Shown here piece after piece: positions 9,766 through 20,596 of a DNA stretch of 26,942 nucleotides (positions are counted from its first letter, which is position 1; every line of letters begins with the position of its first letter). Both the position numbers and the translations under genes were made by a program. The notes under the pieces were generated by a model. The model ran no database searches and had not been told where the DNA came from. It saw nothing but the letters and a program-made list of their open reading frames with translations. This stretch comes from Penium margaritaceum (lineage: Eukaryota > Streptophyta > Zygnematophyceae > Desmidiales > Peniaceae): assembly GCA_023375785.1 (NCBI GenBank), contig SZWC01001179.1, forward strand, positions 251,865 to 278,806. Reading direction: 5' to 3'.

Positions 9766-11441
9766 CGCACCAGCACCAGGTCGGAGGTACCCTCTCAGGG
9801 TGCGCTACAAGCCTGGTGAGTGCGGGTATTTCCGGACGCTCCTAAAACTAGACCACATGAACGTCGCAGTTGCAGCAGACTCTGATGAGCCCACATCATA
9901 CAAGGAGGCCATGGCGTCACCAGATGCGGCAAATTGGGCGCAAGCTGTGTAGTAGGAGATACAGTCACAGCTTGACAACGGTACGTGAGAACTGATTGAG
10001 CGTCCACCTGGACGAAAGGTGATCAAGTGCAAGTTGGTATTTAAGAAGAAGCGGGGAGCAGATGGTAACCTGGAAAAGAACAAGGCAACGCTGGTCACCA
10101 AGGGCTACTCGCAGCAGGAAGGTATCGACTACATGGAAACTTTTGCTCTTGGTGCAAAGTTTCCCTCTGTGCGTACGCTCCTCTCCTATGCAGCAGCAGA
10201 GGACTTTGAGGTCCATCACATGGACGTCAAGACGGCGTTCCTGAATGGTGACCTGGAGGAGGAGATTTACATGGAGCAGCCAGAGGGGTTCGTCATGGAT
10301 GAACAGGAGCACCTGGTTTGCAAGCTGAAGAATCGCTGTACGGCCTCAAGCAAGCGTCGCGTGCTTGGAACGAGAAGTTGGATGCGGCCTTGCAGTGCAT
10401 GGGGTTTGAGCGCAGTGAATATGACTATAGCATCTGTCGCTGGGAGTATGGTCATGAGGTGCTCATCATCATCGTCTTTGTGGATGACATGCTCCTCCTT
10501 TCAAACAACATGTCTAAACTACAGGAGTTCAAGGAAGCCATGTAGGAGCGCTTCCAGATGTCTGATCTCGGGGATGCATCATACTTCTTTGGTATCTAGA
10601 TCACGCGTGACCGCAAATAACGCTCTCTCTCCCTGCAGCAGAGCCGTTATATCAAGGATCTCTTGCAATGGTTCAGCATGGCAGAGGCAAAAACCATCGG
10701 CACGCCGCTAGAGATGTGGCATTATCTCGTGAGCTTCAATGGTGAAGCGGATGCAGCTGAATAGCAGAAGTACCAGAGCATCGTCGGCAGCCGCATGTAC
10801 CTGATAGTAGCAACCAGGCTCGACCTCGCACAGGCTGTTAGCGCTGTGAGCCTGCACATGGCAAACCCCGGACCTGAGCACTAGAAGGCAGTGAAGCGGA
10901 TCTTCCGCTACCTTGCTGGAACCATCAACATCGGCATCACCTACAATGGCAATCACAATAGCATCATCGGCTACACAGATGGAGATTGGGTTTCAAACCC
11001 TGAGGACCGTAAGTCCATCTCTGGACATGTGTTCCTCATGAATGGTGGAGCCATTAGCTAGTGCAGCAAGCGGCAGGTGGTCATGGCTACCTCAAGCACG
11101 GAAGCTGAGTACGTCTCTCTTAGCTTTGGAGTTAAGGAAGCAGTTTGGCTTCAGTGTCTCATGGCAGAGATGAGTGTGAGTACATCACTTCCAGTTCCTG
11201 TGCGCGTCAACAACTAGAGCGCAATCGTACTCGCCAAGAATCCAGAGCACCATGCACACATTAAGCACGCACCAAGTACATTGATATTGCATATCACTTC
11301 ATCAGGCACGTGGTGCAGGAGGGTGCTATCAAGCTTGAGTTTTCTCCAAGAAGCATGAAGGTCGCTGATTTCTGTACCAAGCCAGTGACCCATGAGAAAC
11401 AGTAGTTCTCCATGAATGCATGTGGACTCAGCCCACTCTGA
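9719..11441 (+). pseudogene. Copia RT-RNase H, degenerate (element D)
   Basis: After a Pro-rich linker (PPANAPAPGRRYPLRVRYKPGE) come YKEAMASPDAANWAQAV and a pair of TAGs near 9951. RT proper runs from 10019 with KKKRGADGNLEK, AFLNGDLEEEIYMEQPEGFVMD. A one-base shift near 10330 follows, then SLYGLKQASRAWN and the catalytic box FVDDM (near 10477). RNase H includes TDGDWVSNPEDRKSISGHV and ends at TGA 11439. Further stops occur near 10543, 10597, 10617, 10762, 10882, 11059 and 11214. A ~11-nt local duplication near 11256-11271 shifts the frame. This copy uniquely supplies the pre-RT linker missing from the H assembly gap. Confidence 0.87.
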
Positions 11442-11448
11442 CTGCGGC

Positions 11449-11460
11449 AAAGTAAGACAT
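11449..11460 (+). other. Polypurine tract of element D (mutated)
   Basis: AAAGTAAGACAT instead of AAAGTGGGAGAT, directly before the 3' LTR. Confidence 0.7.
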
Positions 11461-12197
11461 TGTTGGGAAAGGAGTCATCCGGCTCAGTTTCAGGTCCATA
11501 GGAGCAAGTTCCAGGAAAGTTACAGATCCGTTTTCCGATCCTCAATCTAATTTCACCACTTAAAAGATCAGGTCGCAAAATGTTTATGGTCGAAGTTTGA
11601 GGTTAATCCAACGGTCGGATTGTGAGATATGGTTTTTTTAAGTTTTCAAGGTCATCGATCGCCGATATCCGGGTGACCATGGGTGATGGCTCCATGCCTT
11701 AGCCTGAGAAAAGAAAAAGGCAAGAGGTCTAGGGTCAAGACCTGATGGGAGAAATATCCAAAAGATCCTTGAGCTTAGGATTGCCTTGTCATAGTGTGTT
11801 GACTAGGATAAAGGTACCTTTCCTTATATTTTAGGTGAGGTGAGATCCTTGTATGCTATCCATGGACACATGACGATTCTCCATGGGATTGTGGGTTAGG
11901 TGACCATTAGGAGTGTGCCATGTGAGCATTTTCTAGCTCTCTAGGTCGTGTGTGAGTGGTCAGCCTAATTGCTAGGCTGATTTCCTCCCTTGTGTGAGAT
12001 TATGGACTCTAGTATGTGAGCCTTAGCCTCCATGGCTAAGTGGTGTGGCTTGAGAGAGGGCTGACTTGCCCAAGCTCTAGCTGTATATGTACTCCATCAT
12101 TGTGAGTGATTCAACAACCTTTCTTTAGCACAAGTGATGTCCTTCCAGTCCCACATGCTGGCTGCTCCAAGGCTCCCTCCATCCTCCAGATTTAACA
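11461..12197 (+). repeat. 3' LTR of element D
   Basis: 737 bp from TGTTGGG to TTTAACA; both termini carry substitutions relative to TGTTGGA/TCCAACA. It is followed directly by the target duplication AGCCC. Confidence 0.9.
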
Positions 12198-12202
12198 AGC
12201 CC
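12198..12202. repeat. Target-site duplication AGCCC, right of D
   Basis: Partner of 6119-6123; it follows the D 3' LTR terminus TTTAACA without spacer. Confidence 0.88.
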
Positions 12203-12822
12203 TGCCCTTGAGTCGCGGCGCTACTCCTCGTGCTACTGCTTCTGCCAAACATCTTTCTGACAGAAAATAGATTATAGAGGACAACACACTAGGAATTTGG
12301 AGAAACTGAGCCCATTACAAGAAAATTCAGCTTAAAATCTTTCAGATTGACCCATAAAACACTATCACGAACAGGGGATTTTCAGAGATATGCACTTTTA
12401 AAAACAGGGTATGCTAGAGCTCGTATTCCAGCTCATACCAGCAAGTTTATAAACGGCATTTCTCTTAAACGTACCAATCGAAGGCAAATATTTTTGCACC
12501 AATGAAAAGCTTAGGGAAAATAATTCACTTCTTATGTGCTAATTTTTAAACTTGACACAGAAACAAAAGAGTCATAGTCATCACAAGGCGAGAGTCTTAT
12601 CAAGAGAGAAGAGTGTAGCACTAGCCAACCTCGTTTTGAGCATAATTCTCAATCATAGTGGTCCATTTTTGCAATCTGGGGCTTGTTTAATAGCTTGTTA
12701 CTTGAATTTTAGGATCTTGTGGTCCATCGTCAAATTTTGTGATGGTTTTACCCCAACTGGTCACTCTCAAACTGATGGCCTACACTGGCTGAAAATTAGT
12801 AGAACGTGGTTATGATACCATG
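12198..12822 (-). other. Leader and PBS of element C (main part)
   Basis: Minus-strand leader from the PBS (GTTATGATACCA on the plus strand, 12809-12820, two mismatches to the family PBS) down to the D insertion. It continues for 25 bp at 6099-6123 on the other side of D. The 13-nt leader palindrome is mutated here (near 12252-12264). Confidence 0.75.
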
Positions 12823-13558
12823 TGTTGGAAGTGAAGGAGAGATGGAGCCTTGGAGCAGCAAGCACATGGGACTCTAAGGGCATCACTTCTACTTAAGAAT
12901 GGTTATTGAATCACTCAAAATGATGGAGTACATATAGAGCTAGAGCTTGGGCAACCCAGCCATCTCACAAGCCACACTTCTTAGCCATGGAGGCTTAGAC
13001 TGACATACAAGAGTCCATAATCTCACAAAAGAGAGGAAATCAGTCTAGCAATCAGGCTGACCACTCACACACGACCTAGAGAGCTAAAAATGCTCTCATG
13101 GCACACTCCTAGTGGTTACATAACTCATAATCCCATGGAGAATCACCATGTGTCCATGGCTAGCACACAAGGATCTCACTTCACCTTAAAAGTAACGAGA
13201 TGTACCTTTTTCCTAGTCAGCACACTCTGACAAGGCAACCCAAGAATCCAGGACCTTTCTGGGTATTTCTCCCATGAGGTCTTGACATTGGACCTCTTGA
13301 ATTTTTCTTTCCTTAGGCAAAAGCATGGAGCCATCGCCCATGGTCATCCGAAAATCAGCGGTTGACGACTCCAGAAACTTTGAAAATTCATTTCTCCCAG
13401 TCCAATTGTTGGATCGGACTCAAACTTGGACCGTAGATATTTTGTCACCTGGTCTTTCTCTTGGTTAAGACAGATCAATAATCAAGGTAAGCATTTGGTA
13501 TTTTCCTTGAACTTGCTCCTATGACCTGAAATTGAGCCAGATGGCTCCTTTCCCAACA
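12823..13558 (-). repeat. 5' LTR of element C (complete)
   Basis: 736 bp from TGTTGGA at 12823 to CCCAACA at 13558 (plus strand), flanked on the left by its own PBS and leader. Immediately to its right begins the leader of another copy (F), which marks the insertion point; the adjacent 5 bp are GGTAG. Confidence 0.88.
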
Positions 13559-14076
13559 GGTAGAACTAAGCCCACTACTAAAACATGCAGCTCAAAACCT
13601 TTGAGATTACCCCATAAAAGAGGGTCATCAATAAGGGATTTTCTAGAGGTATGCCCTTTTGAAAACACGATATGCTGTTACTCCTAGTTGAGCTCATACT
13701 AGCAAACTTGCAAATATCATTTCTCCCGAACGTACCAATGGAATGCAAATACTTTAATACCAATGGAAAGCGTAGGAAAAACATCTGAGTTTACATGTGG
13801 TACTTTTTCAATTTGACAAAGAAATGAGAGAGTTATCACAAGGCAACAGTTTTACTCAGGGAGAAAAATGGAGTCCTACTCGACCTTGTTTTGAGCATAA
13901 CTGTCAATGTGACAGTTGGATCTTTGTGATCTTCAACTCGTTTGAAAGCTTGTCTCTTGAACTTGAAGACTTTGTATTAGATTGTCAAATTTACCAGATG
14001 TTTAATCCTAACTTGTCACTTTCAAAGAGACAGCGTGTGCTGGCTGAAAATGGCAGAACTTGGTTCTCATACCAAG
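13559..14076 (-). other. Leader and mutated PBS of tandem F
   Basis: The PBS reads GTTCTCATACCA on the plus strand at 14063-14074 (two mismatches). The leader is recognisable up to 13559, where the C 5' LTR interrupts it. A plus-strand open frame at 13797-14129 is a chance frame in leader/LTR sequence. Confidence 0.75.
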
Positions 14077-14813
14077 TGTTGGAACTAAAAGAGAGAGAGG
14101 GTCTTGGAGTAGTAAACATGTGGGAATGAAAAGGCATCTTTTCTGCTGATGAATGGTTTTTCAATCACTAAAATTGATGGAGTATGCATACAGCTAGAGT
14201 TAGGGCAAGTCAGCCCTCTCACAAGCCACACAATTTAGCCATGGAGGCTAAGGCTCACACAATACAGTCCATAACCACACACAAGAGAGGAAATCAGCCT
14301 AACAATCAGCATGACCACATACACACGACCTAGGAAGCTAGGAAATGCTCTCATGGCACACTCCTAGTGGTCACATAACCCACAATCCCATGGAGAATCG
14401 CCATGTGTCCATGGCTAGTACACAAGGATCTCACCTCACCTGCAAAGCAAGGAGAGGTACATTTTTCCTAGTCAGAACACAGTGACATGGCAACCAAAGA
14501 ATCTAGGACATTTTTGGGCATTTCTTCCATCAGGCCTCACCCAGGACCTCTTGTCCTTTTCTTTTCTAAGGCTAAGGCATGGAGCCATCCCGGATGGTCA
14601 CCCAGAGGACGGCGGTCTATGACCCTTGAACCATAAAAAATTCATATCTCCCAAGCCGACTGTTGGATGGGCCTGACACTTGGTCCGTAGATAAATTGCC
14701 ACCTGATCTTTCTAATGGTGAAATAGGATTGACCATCCGACCAGGCATTTGGTAGTTTCTTGGAACTTGCTCGTGTGGACCTGAAACTGAGCCGGATGGC
14801 CCTTTGTCCAAGA
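14077..14813 (-). repeat. Shared LTR of tandem F
   Basis: 737 bp from TGTTGGA at 14077 to TCCAAGA at 14813. It is flanked by PBS and leader on one side and by polypurine tract and RNase H on the other, so it is internal to a tandem and not at an insertion boundary. Confidence 0.85.
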
Positions 14814-14825
14814 ATCTCCCACTTT
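14814..14825 (-). other. Polypurine tract of tandem F
   Basis: ATCTCCCACTTT on the plus strand, the exact complement of the family tract, next to the LTR. Confidence 0.75.
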
Positions 14826-15219
14826 GCAATAGTCAGAGTAGTCTAAGTCTACATGCCTTCATGTAGAACTACTGCTTCTCTTGAGTCATTGGCTTGGTGC
14901 AGAAATCATCAACCTGGTTGCAGGTTAGAATGAACTGTGGCTTGATGGTACCATTTTCTACCATGTGCCTGATGAAGAGGTAGTCAATGTGTTTCGTCGG
15001 AGCATGCTGCTCGGGGTTCTTGGTAAGAATATTTGTGCTCTAGTTGTTGACGCGAATGAGAACAATAATTGCTATACTCCGACTCATCTCCGCCATGAGA
15101 CGCTCGAGCCAAACTGCTTCCTTCGCTCCAAAGTTGACAGAGACGTACTTAGCTTCCGTGCTTGAGGTGGCCACGACCACCTGCCAATTGCTTTACCTGC
15201 TGATGGTCCTACCATTCAT
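14826..15219 (-). pseudogene. RNase H C-terminal fragment (F, left of G)
   Basis: Minus-strand sequence matches the final ~125 codons of the family polyprotein: the stretch leading to CGLSPL near 14840, the HxxRTKHID-like region and the AEYVSL-like region near 15140. Stops and frame changes are frequent. It breaks at 15219 in the LMNG motif, and the same motif continues at 20592 after element G. It is an inactive relic. Confidence 0.8.
15215..15219. repeat. Target-site duplication TTCAT, left of G
   Basis: TTCAT precedes the G 5' LTR and recurs at 20592-20596. Removing G and one copy restores the RNase H HVxLMNG reading of F. Confidence 0.9.
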
Positions 15220-15956
15220 TGTTGGAAAAGGAGCCATCCCGCTCAGTTTCAGGTCCACAGGAGCAAGTTCCAGGAAAGTAATGGATGCCTGCTCCGATTG
15301 TCAATCAGACTTCATCATTTCAAAGATCAGGTGCAAAAATATATATGGTCCAAGTTTGAGGCCGATCCAACGATCGGATTGGGAGATATGAATCTTCGAA
15401 GTTTCGGGGTCATGGACCGTCGATGTGTGGGTGGGCATGGGTGATGGCTCCATGCCTTAGCCTGAGAAAAGAAAAAGGCAAGAGGTCCAGGGTCAAGACC
15501 TGATGGGAGAAATATCCAAAAAGGTCCTTGGTCTTAGGATTGCCTTGTCAGAGTGTGCTGACTAGGATAAAGGTACCTCTCCTTACTTTTTAGGTGAGGT
15601 GAGATCCTTGTGTACTAGCCATGGACACATGGCGATTCTCCATGAGATTGTGGGTTATGTGACCACTAGGAGTGAGCCATGAGAGCATTTTCTAGCTCTC
15701 TAGGTCGTGTGTGAGTTGTCAGCCTGATTGCTAGGCTGATTTCCTCCCTTGTGTGAGATTATGGACTCTAGTGTGTGAGCCATAGCCTCCATGGCTAAGT
15801 GGTGTGGCTTGTGAGAGGGCTGACTTGCCCAAGCTCTAGCTCTATATGTACTCCATCATTTTGAGTGATTGAACTACCATTCTTCAGCACAAATGATGCC
15901 CTTCCAGTCCCACATGCCCGCTGCTCCAAGGCTCCCTCTCTCCTCCAGATCCAACA
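15220..15956 (+). repeat. 5' LTR of element G
   Basis: 737 bp, TGTTGGA to TCCAACA, followed by TT and the PBS. Confidence 0.92.
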
Positions 15957-16604
15957 TTTGGTATCAGAGCCAAGTTCTACCTGTTTCAGCCAGCACAGGC
16001 TGTGATTGTGAGAGTGACGGGTTGGGGTGAAAGCTTCACCAGATTTGATAATCAATCACAGAATTTTTAAGTTCAAGAGACAAGCTTTCCAACGAGCTCA
16101 ACATAAAAAAAATCCAACGATCGGATTGAGACTTATGCTCAAAACGAGGTCGGCCAGGGCTACACTCTTCTCTATGAGTAAGACTGTCGCCTTGTGATGA
16201 CCATAACTCTCTCGTTTCTTTGTCAAATTTAAAAAGTGGCACATGCAAATTATAGTATTTTTCCTAAGCTTTCCATTGATGCAAATGGTTTTTCATTCCA
16301 TTGATTCATTTGGGAGAAACGACGCTTACAAGCTGGCTGGTCTGAGTTGGATTAGGAGCAGAAACATACCTTGTTTTCAAGAGGGTATATCATTCATAAT
16401 CCCCTGTTGATGACCCTGTTTTATGGGTGGATCTGAAATTTTTTGAGCTGATTTTTCCAGTGCTGGGCTCCATTTATCCAGATTCCTAGTCTGCTGGCAT
16501 CTACAGTCCATTTTCTGTCGGAACAGATTTCTGGCAGAAGCAGCAGCAGAAGCAGGGGTAGCGCCGCCATCCAAGGGCAACGCTGAGCATCACCAAGGCT
16601 CAAA
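15957..16604 (+). other. PBS and leader of element G
   Basis: The PBS TGGTATCAGAGC is intact at 15959-15970. The leader is ~630 nt with no gene; the usual 13-nt palindrome is mutated (TCTGTCGGAACAGA near 16515). The AACGATCGGAT version of the repeated block lies near 16116. Confidence 0.8.
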
Positions 16605-17545
16605 ATGGCAGCAGCTGGCGTTGTAACAGCAGCCCAGCCTTTGGAGAGGCTGGAGGGACGCACCGGCTTCACATTTTGGAAGATCCGTACCCGCCTCCTT
16701 TTGGAGGAGAGGGGCTTGTGGGAGGTGTTGAGCAGCGACGAGCGGACTCTAGTTCCACACGCAAAAGGTATTGTCGCAGCGCAAGTCGTGGCGGGGAAGA
16801 CGCCGCAAAAGGGTGCAGCTGATACAGGTTCTTCTACAGCTGTACCAGCGGCGTACGAGGAGTGGAAGAAGAACGACAGGCAGGCCTACAAGTTGCTTGT
16901 CAACACCATATCCAACCGGCATCTTCAGTACGTGAGTGACAAGGCTACTGCAAAGGAGGTATGGGACACATTGTGCAAGAAGTATGATTGCAAGGATCCT
17001 GCATTCCTCATGCTTTTGGAGGAAAAGATGATGGCGCTGAAAATGCAGGGTGGTGAAGGGATGGAGGCGTATCTAGACTGGGCAAAGGAGCCAGCGAAGC
17101 AGTTGAGAGTGGCCGGCAACCCTGTGGAAGAGACGCGCATCATCCTCCTCTTGCTTAGGGGACTCCCAACCAGCTACGACACGGTGCGAGAGACGGAGTG
17201 CCAGCCGACTCTCGACCTTGATTTCATCTGTACGTACTCAGTGCAAGTGGAACTACGTCGCAATGCAGCAAAGCGCAATGGCGGCAGCAGCAGCAGGGAA
17301 GCAGCTTTCATGGCCATGGGCTCACGCAACCAGCAGCAGCAGCAGTCCGAGCAGCAGAGAGGCAAGAAGAAGGGCAAGTTCCACTATTGTTAGAAAGAGG
17401 GACACTACAAGAAAGAGTGCTTCAAGTTCAAGAGGGACCAGAAGGAGTCGCAGTAGCAACAACAAAAGCAGCAATCTCAACAGCAACAGTAGCAGTAGTC
17501 ACAATAACGCCAGCAGCAACAGCAGCATTACCAGACTGGCGTGCG
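16605..17545 (+). pseudogene. Copia gag with in-frame TAGs (element G)
   Basis: ATG at 16605 opens a frame of 262 codons, nearly the full Gag. It contains FTFWKIRTRLLLEERGLWEV, EEWKKNDRQAYKLLVNTIS, LCKKYDCKDPAFLMLLEEKMMALKM in part, and LLLLRGLPTSYDTVRE. It stops at TAG 17391, inside the zinc knuckle, where H has Gln. The first knuckle Cys is Phe. A second TAG at 17454 also replaces Gln in the poly-Gln tract. Apart from these the reading frame stays open in step with H, so Gag decay here is mostly by C-to-T changes. Confidence 0.87.
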
Positions 17546-18577
17546 CTATTTTGGCAACATGAACGTCACCAAGGAGGTGCGCGACCGCCTCTTCATGGCG
17601 AAGTCTGATATGTCGTAGAAGGAAAAGGCGGATCTGGCGTGGTACAAGGACACGGGGTGTACCAAGAGTCTGACGCACGACAAGGAGTGGTTCACGTAGC
17701 TGCTCTCCATTCCACCCCGTCCGATCCCTTTGGGTGATGATGGGGTGGTGTATGCTGGGGGGATTGGGATTGTGGAGATGTGGTTGGAGACCCCGCGTGG
17801 CATTGATGTGGGAGTTTTCCATGGCTTGCTGTATGTACCTGATGCTGCATTCAACCTCCTCTCAGTCTCATCCCTTACAAACACAGGACTGCACGTCGTC
17901 TTCGATGATGACTATGGCTACATCCTCAACAAGGATAGAGGAAAGGAGTTGGCCAGGTCGGTGAGGGAGGGCGACATCTACCGCCTGCGAGGGGCGACCA
18001 AGATCCCGCGTGAACAGAGTCTTGCAGCAATGGTGCAGGCGACAGATGGCGAGATCTGGCATGCGCGCTACGGCCACATCGGCATGCGTGCCTTGCAACA
18101 GTTTCAAGCAAAGGAGACTGCCTACTATTTCTAACTTTGAGATGCACTTATGCATCGGCTGTTTGGAGGGGAAGCAGTATCTCGAGGCATTCTCTGGAGC
18201 AGGGGAGTGTGCAAAAGAGGTGTTGGAGTTGGTCCACACGGACTTGTGCGGACCAATGCAGATCCACAGCTTTACAGGCTCTAGGTATTTTCTCACCTTC
18301 ATTGATGATTTCAGCCGTTACACTGCTGTGTACTTCCTTTCCTCCAAGGACCAGTCCTTTGACAGGTTCAAGGAGTTCAAGGCCATGGTGGAGAACCAGA
18401 CTGGCAAGAAGATCAAGGCGTTGTGCAGCGATCGCGATAGAGAGTACCAAAGCAAGGAGTTGCAGGACTACCTCGCAACAGCTCGCATCAAGGCGCTGCG
18501 TACCGCGCCATACTCACCGCAGCAGAACAGTATAGCAGAACGCGCCAACCATACCATTGTGGAGTCTCCGCGCTCCG
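17546..18577 (+). pseudogene. Copia protease-integrase, truncated (element G)
   Basis: Protease has DTG at 17649-17657 (DSG in H), an acceptable aspartic protease triad, with flanking TAGs at 17616 and 17697, both at Gln positions. VFHGLLYVPDAAFNLLSVSSL follows. The integrase zinc module is WHARYGHIGMRALQQ, then CIGCLEGKQ. A ~7-11-nt deletion near 18110 shifts the frame between them. The core shows HTDLCGP, TFIDDFSR and AERANHT (D, D, E). Integrase ends at VESPRS near 18577, where it is fused in frame to the middle of RT. Confidence 0.87.
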
Positions 18578-19567
18578 TGTATCGCTGGCAGCATGAGCAT
18601 GAGATCCTCATCATCATTGTCTATGTAGATGACATGCTCCTCGTTTCCAATAGCATGTCTGCACTACAGGAGTTCAAGGACGCCATGTAGGAGCGCTTCT
18701 AGATGTCTGATCTCGGGGAGGCGTCGTGTTTTCTCGGTATCCAGATCACGCATGATTGCAAATCACGCTGTCTCTCACTATAGTAGAGTCGCTACGTCAA
18801 GGACGTCCTACAGCAGTACGGCATGGCAGAGGCAAAACCCATCGCTGGAGATGCGGCAGTACCTCGAGAGCTTTAATGGAGAAGCAAATGCAGCTGAGCG
18901 GCAGAAGTACCAGAGCGCCGTCGGCAGCCTCATGTACCTGATGGTGGCAACCAGGCCGGACCTCGCACAGGCTGTTAGCGCTGTGAGCCAGTACATGGCA
19001 AATCCCGGACCTGAGGACTAGAAGGCAATGAAGCGAATCTTCTGCTACCTTGCAAGAACCATCAACATCGGCATCACCTACAACGGCAACGACAACAACA
19101 TCTTAGGCTACACAGACACAGATTGGGCTTCAAACCCTGAGGACCGTAAGTCCATCTCTGGACATGTGTTCCTCATGAATGGTGGAGCCATCAGTTGGTG
19201 CAGCAAGCGGCAGGTGGTCGTAGCTTCCTCAAGAACGGAAGCTGAGTACGTCCCTTTCAGCTTTGGAGCCAAGGAAGCAGTTTGGCTTCACCGTCTTATG
19301 GCAGAGATGAATGGGAGTATAGCAATTCCAGTTCCTGTGCGCGTCGACAACCAGAGCGTTATCGCACTCGCCAAGAATCCTAAGCACCATGCACGCACCA
19401 AGCACATTGACATTGCATATCACTTCATCAAGCATATGGTACAAGAAAGTGCTATCAAGTTGGAGTTTACTCCAACCAGCAAGCAGGTCGCTGATTTCTG
19501 CACCAAGCCAGTGACCCGTGAGAAGCAGCAGTTCTGCATGAAGGCATGTGGACTCAGCCCACTCTAA
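18578..19567 (+). pseudogene. Copia RT (C-terminal half)-RNase H (element G)
   Basis: The RT part starts mid-domain at VYRWQHEHEILIIIVYVDDM, so the catalytic YVDD box is kept but the fingers region is gone. TAGs at 18688, 18700, 18781, 18784 and 19019 all fall on positions that are Gln in sister copies. A ~9-nt loss near 18840 removes GTPLE-like residues and shifts the frame. RNase H, 19028-19567, is fully open: YTDTDWASNPEDRKSISGHVFLMNGG, the AEYVPFSFGAKEAVWL region, DNQSVIALAKNP, ending CGLSPL and TAA. It could not support reverse transcription. Confidence 0.87.
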
Positions 19568-19574
19568 CTAAGGC

Positions 19575-19586
19575 AAAGTGGGAGAT
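19575..19586 (+). other. Polypurine tract of element G
   Basis: AAAGTGGGAGAT, intact, touching the 3' LTR. Confidence 0.8.
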
Positions 19587-20591
19587 TGTTGGAAAATGAG
19601 CCAACCCACCAGTTTCAGGTCCACATGAGCAAGTTCCAGGAAAATTCCAGATGCCTGATCCGATCATCAATCCGACTTCATTATTGGAAAGATCAGGTGC
19701 CAAAATGTCTACGGTCCAAGTTTGAGGCCGATCCAACGGTTGCATTGGGAGATATGAATTTCGAAGTTTCGGGGATCATGGATCGTCGATGTCTGGGTGG
19801 CCATGGGTGATGGCTCCATGCCTTAGCCTGAGAAAAGAAAAAAGCAAGAGGTCTAGGGTCATCCTGATGCGAGAAATATCCAAAAAGGTCCTTGGTCTTA
19901 GGATTGCCTTGTCAAAGTATGCTGACTAGGATAAAGGTACCTCTCCTTACTTTTTAGGTGAGGTGAGATCCTTGTGTGCTAGCCATGGACACATGGCGAT
20001 TCTGCATGAGATTGTGGGTTATGTGACCACTAGGAGTGTGCCATGAGAGCATTCTCTAGCTCTCTAGGTCGTGTGTGAGTGGTCAGCCTGATTGCTAGGC
20101 TGATTTCCTCCCTTGNAAGAGGTCTAGGGTCATCCTGATGCGAGAAATATCCAAAAAGGTCCTTGGTCTTAGGATTGCCTTGTCAAAGTATGCTGACTAG
20201 GATAAAGGTACCTCTCCTTACTTTTTAGGTGAGGTGAGATCCTTGTGTGCTAGCCATGGACACATGGCGATTCTGCATGAGATTGTGGGTTATGTGACCA
20301 CTAGGAGTGTGCCATGAGAGCATTTTCTAGCTCTCTAGGTCGTGTGTGAGTGGTCAGCCTGATTGCTAGGCTGATTTCCTCCCTTGTGTGAGATTATGGA
20401 CACTAGTGAGTGAGCCTTAGCCTCCATGGCTAAGTGGTGTAGCTTGTGAGAGGGCTGACTTGCCCAAGCTCTAGCTCTATATGTACTCCATCAGTTTGAG
20501 TGATTGAACTACCATTCTTCATCATAAGTGATGCCCTTCTAGTCTCAAATGCTCGCTGCTCCAAGGCTCCCTCTCTCCACCAGATCCAACA
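19587..20591 (+). repeat. 3' LTR of element G, inflated by an assembly duplication
   Basis: Starts TGTTGGA and ends TCCAACA but spans 1005 bp as written. A 270-nt block is present twice around an N at 20116. Removing one copy and the N leaves 734 bp, in line with the other LTRs. Confidence 0.88.
19846..20386. repeat. 270-nt direct duplication around N (likely assembly artefact)
   Basis: 19846-20115 and 20117-20386 match at all but one position (C/T in the GCATTCTCTAG/GCATTTTCTAG segment). The sole base between is N. This is the pattern of two overlapping contig ends that were scaffolded instead of merged. Confidence 0.85.
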
Positions 20592-20596
20592 TTCAT
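20592..20596. repeat. Target-site duplication TTCAT, right of G
   Basis: Partner of 15215-15219, immediately after the G 3' LTR terminus TCCAACA. Confidence 0.9.

Larger units (their letters stand above)
6124..12197 (+). mobile_element. Copia element D, full structure, degenerate
   Basis: 6074-bp element with both LTRs (735 and 737 bp), PBS, leader, gag-pol remnants, a polypurine tract and a matching 5-bp target duplication. It is nested in the leader of C in the opposite orientation. Coding sequence has more than a dozen stops, several frameshifts, a ~230-bp protease-integrase deletion carrying a fold-back, and a linker deletion. It is structurally complete but inactive. Confidence 0.92.
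3742..13558 (-). mobile_element. Copia element C, deleted and split by element D
   Basis: Minus-strand element whose 5' LTR is at 12823-13558 and whose 3' LTR fragment is at 3742-4286. Element D (6124-12197) sits in its leader, 25 bp before gag, flanked by AGCCC on both sides. When D and one AGCCC are ignored, the C leader is continuous with its gag start. Most of gag, all of protease and integrase, and the start of the linker before RT are lost by one deletion near 5813-5816. The right flank begins GGTAG, inside the leader of tandem F. Confidence 0.85.
15220..20591 (+). mobile_element. Copia element G, internally deleted, TSD TTCAT
   Basis: Complete ends (two LTRs, PBS, polypurine tract, 5-bp duplication) around a coding region that lacks about 1.25 kb between integrase and RT. 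It is nested in F RNase H. The 3' LTR carries an assembly duplication with an N. By hand alignment the first ~240 bp of its two LTRs differ at about 29 positions, indicating an old insertion. Confidence 0.92.

Noticed and set aside
13797..14129. 110-codon plus-strand frame
   Set aside because: It overlaps leader and LTR sequence of the F tandem in the antisense direction; the same region is closed in the other copies.
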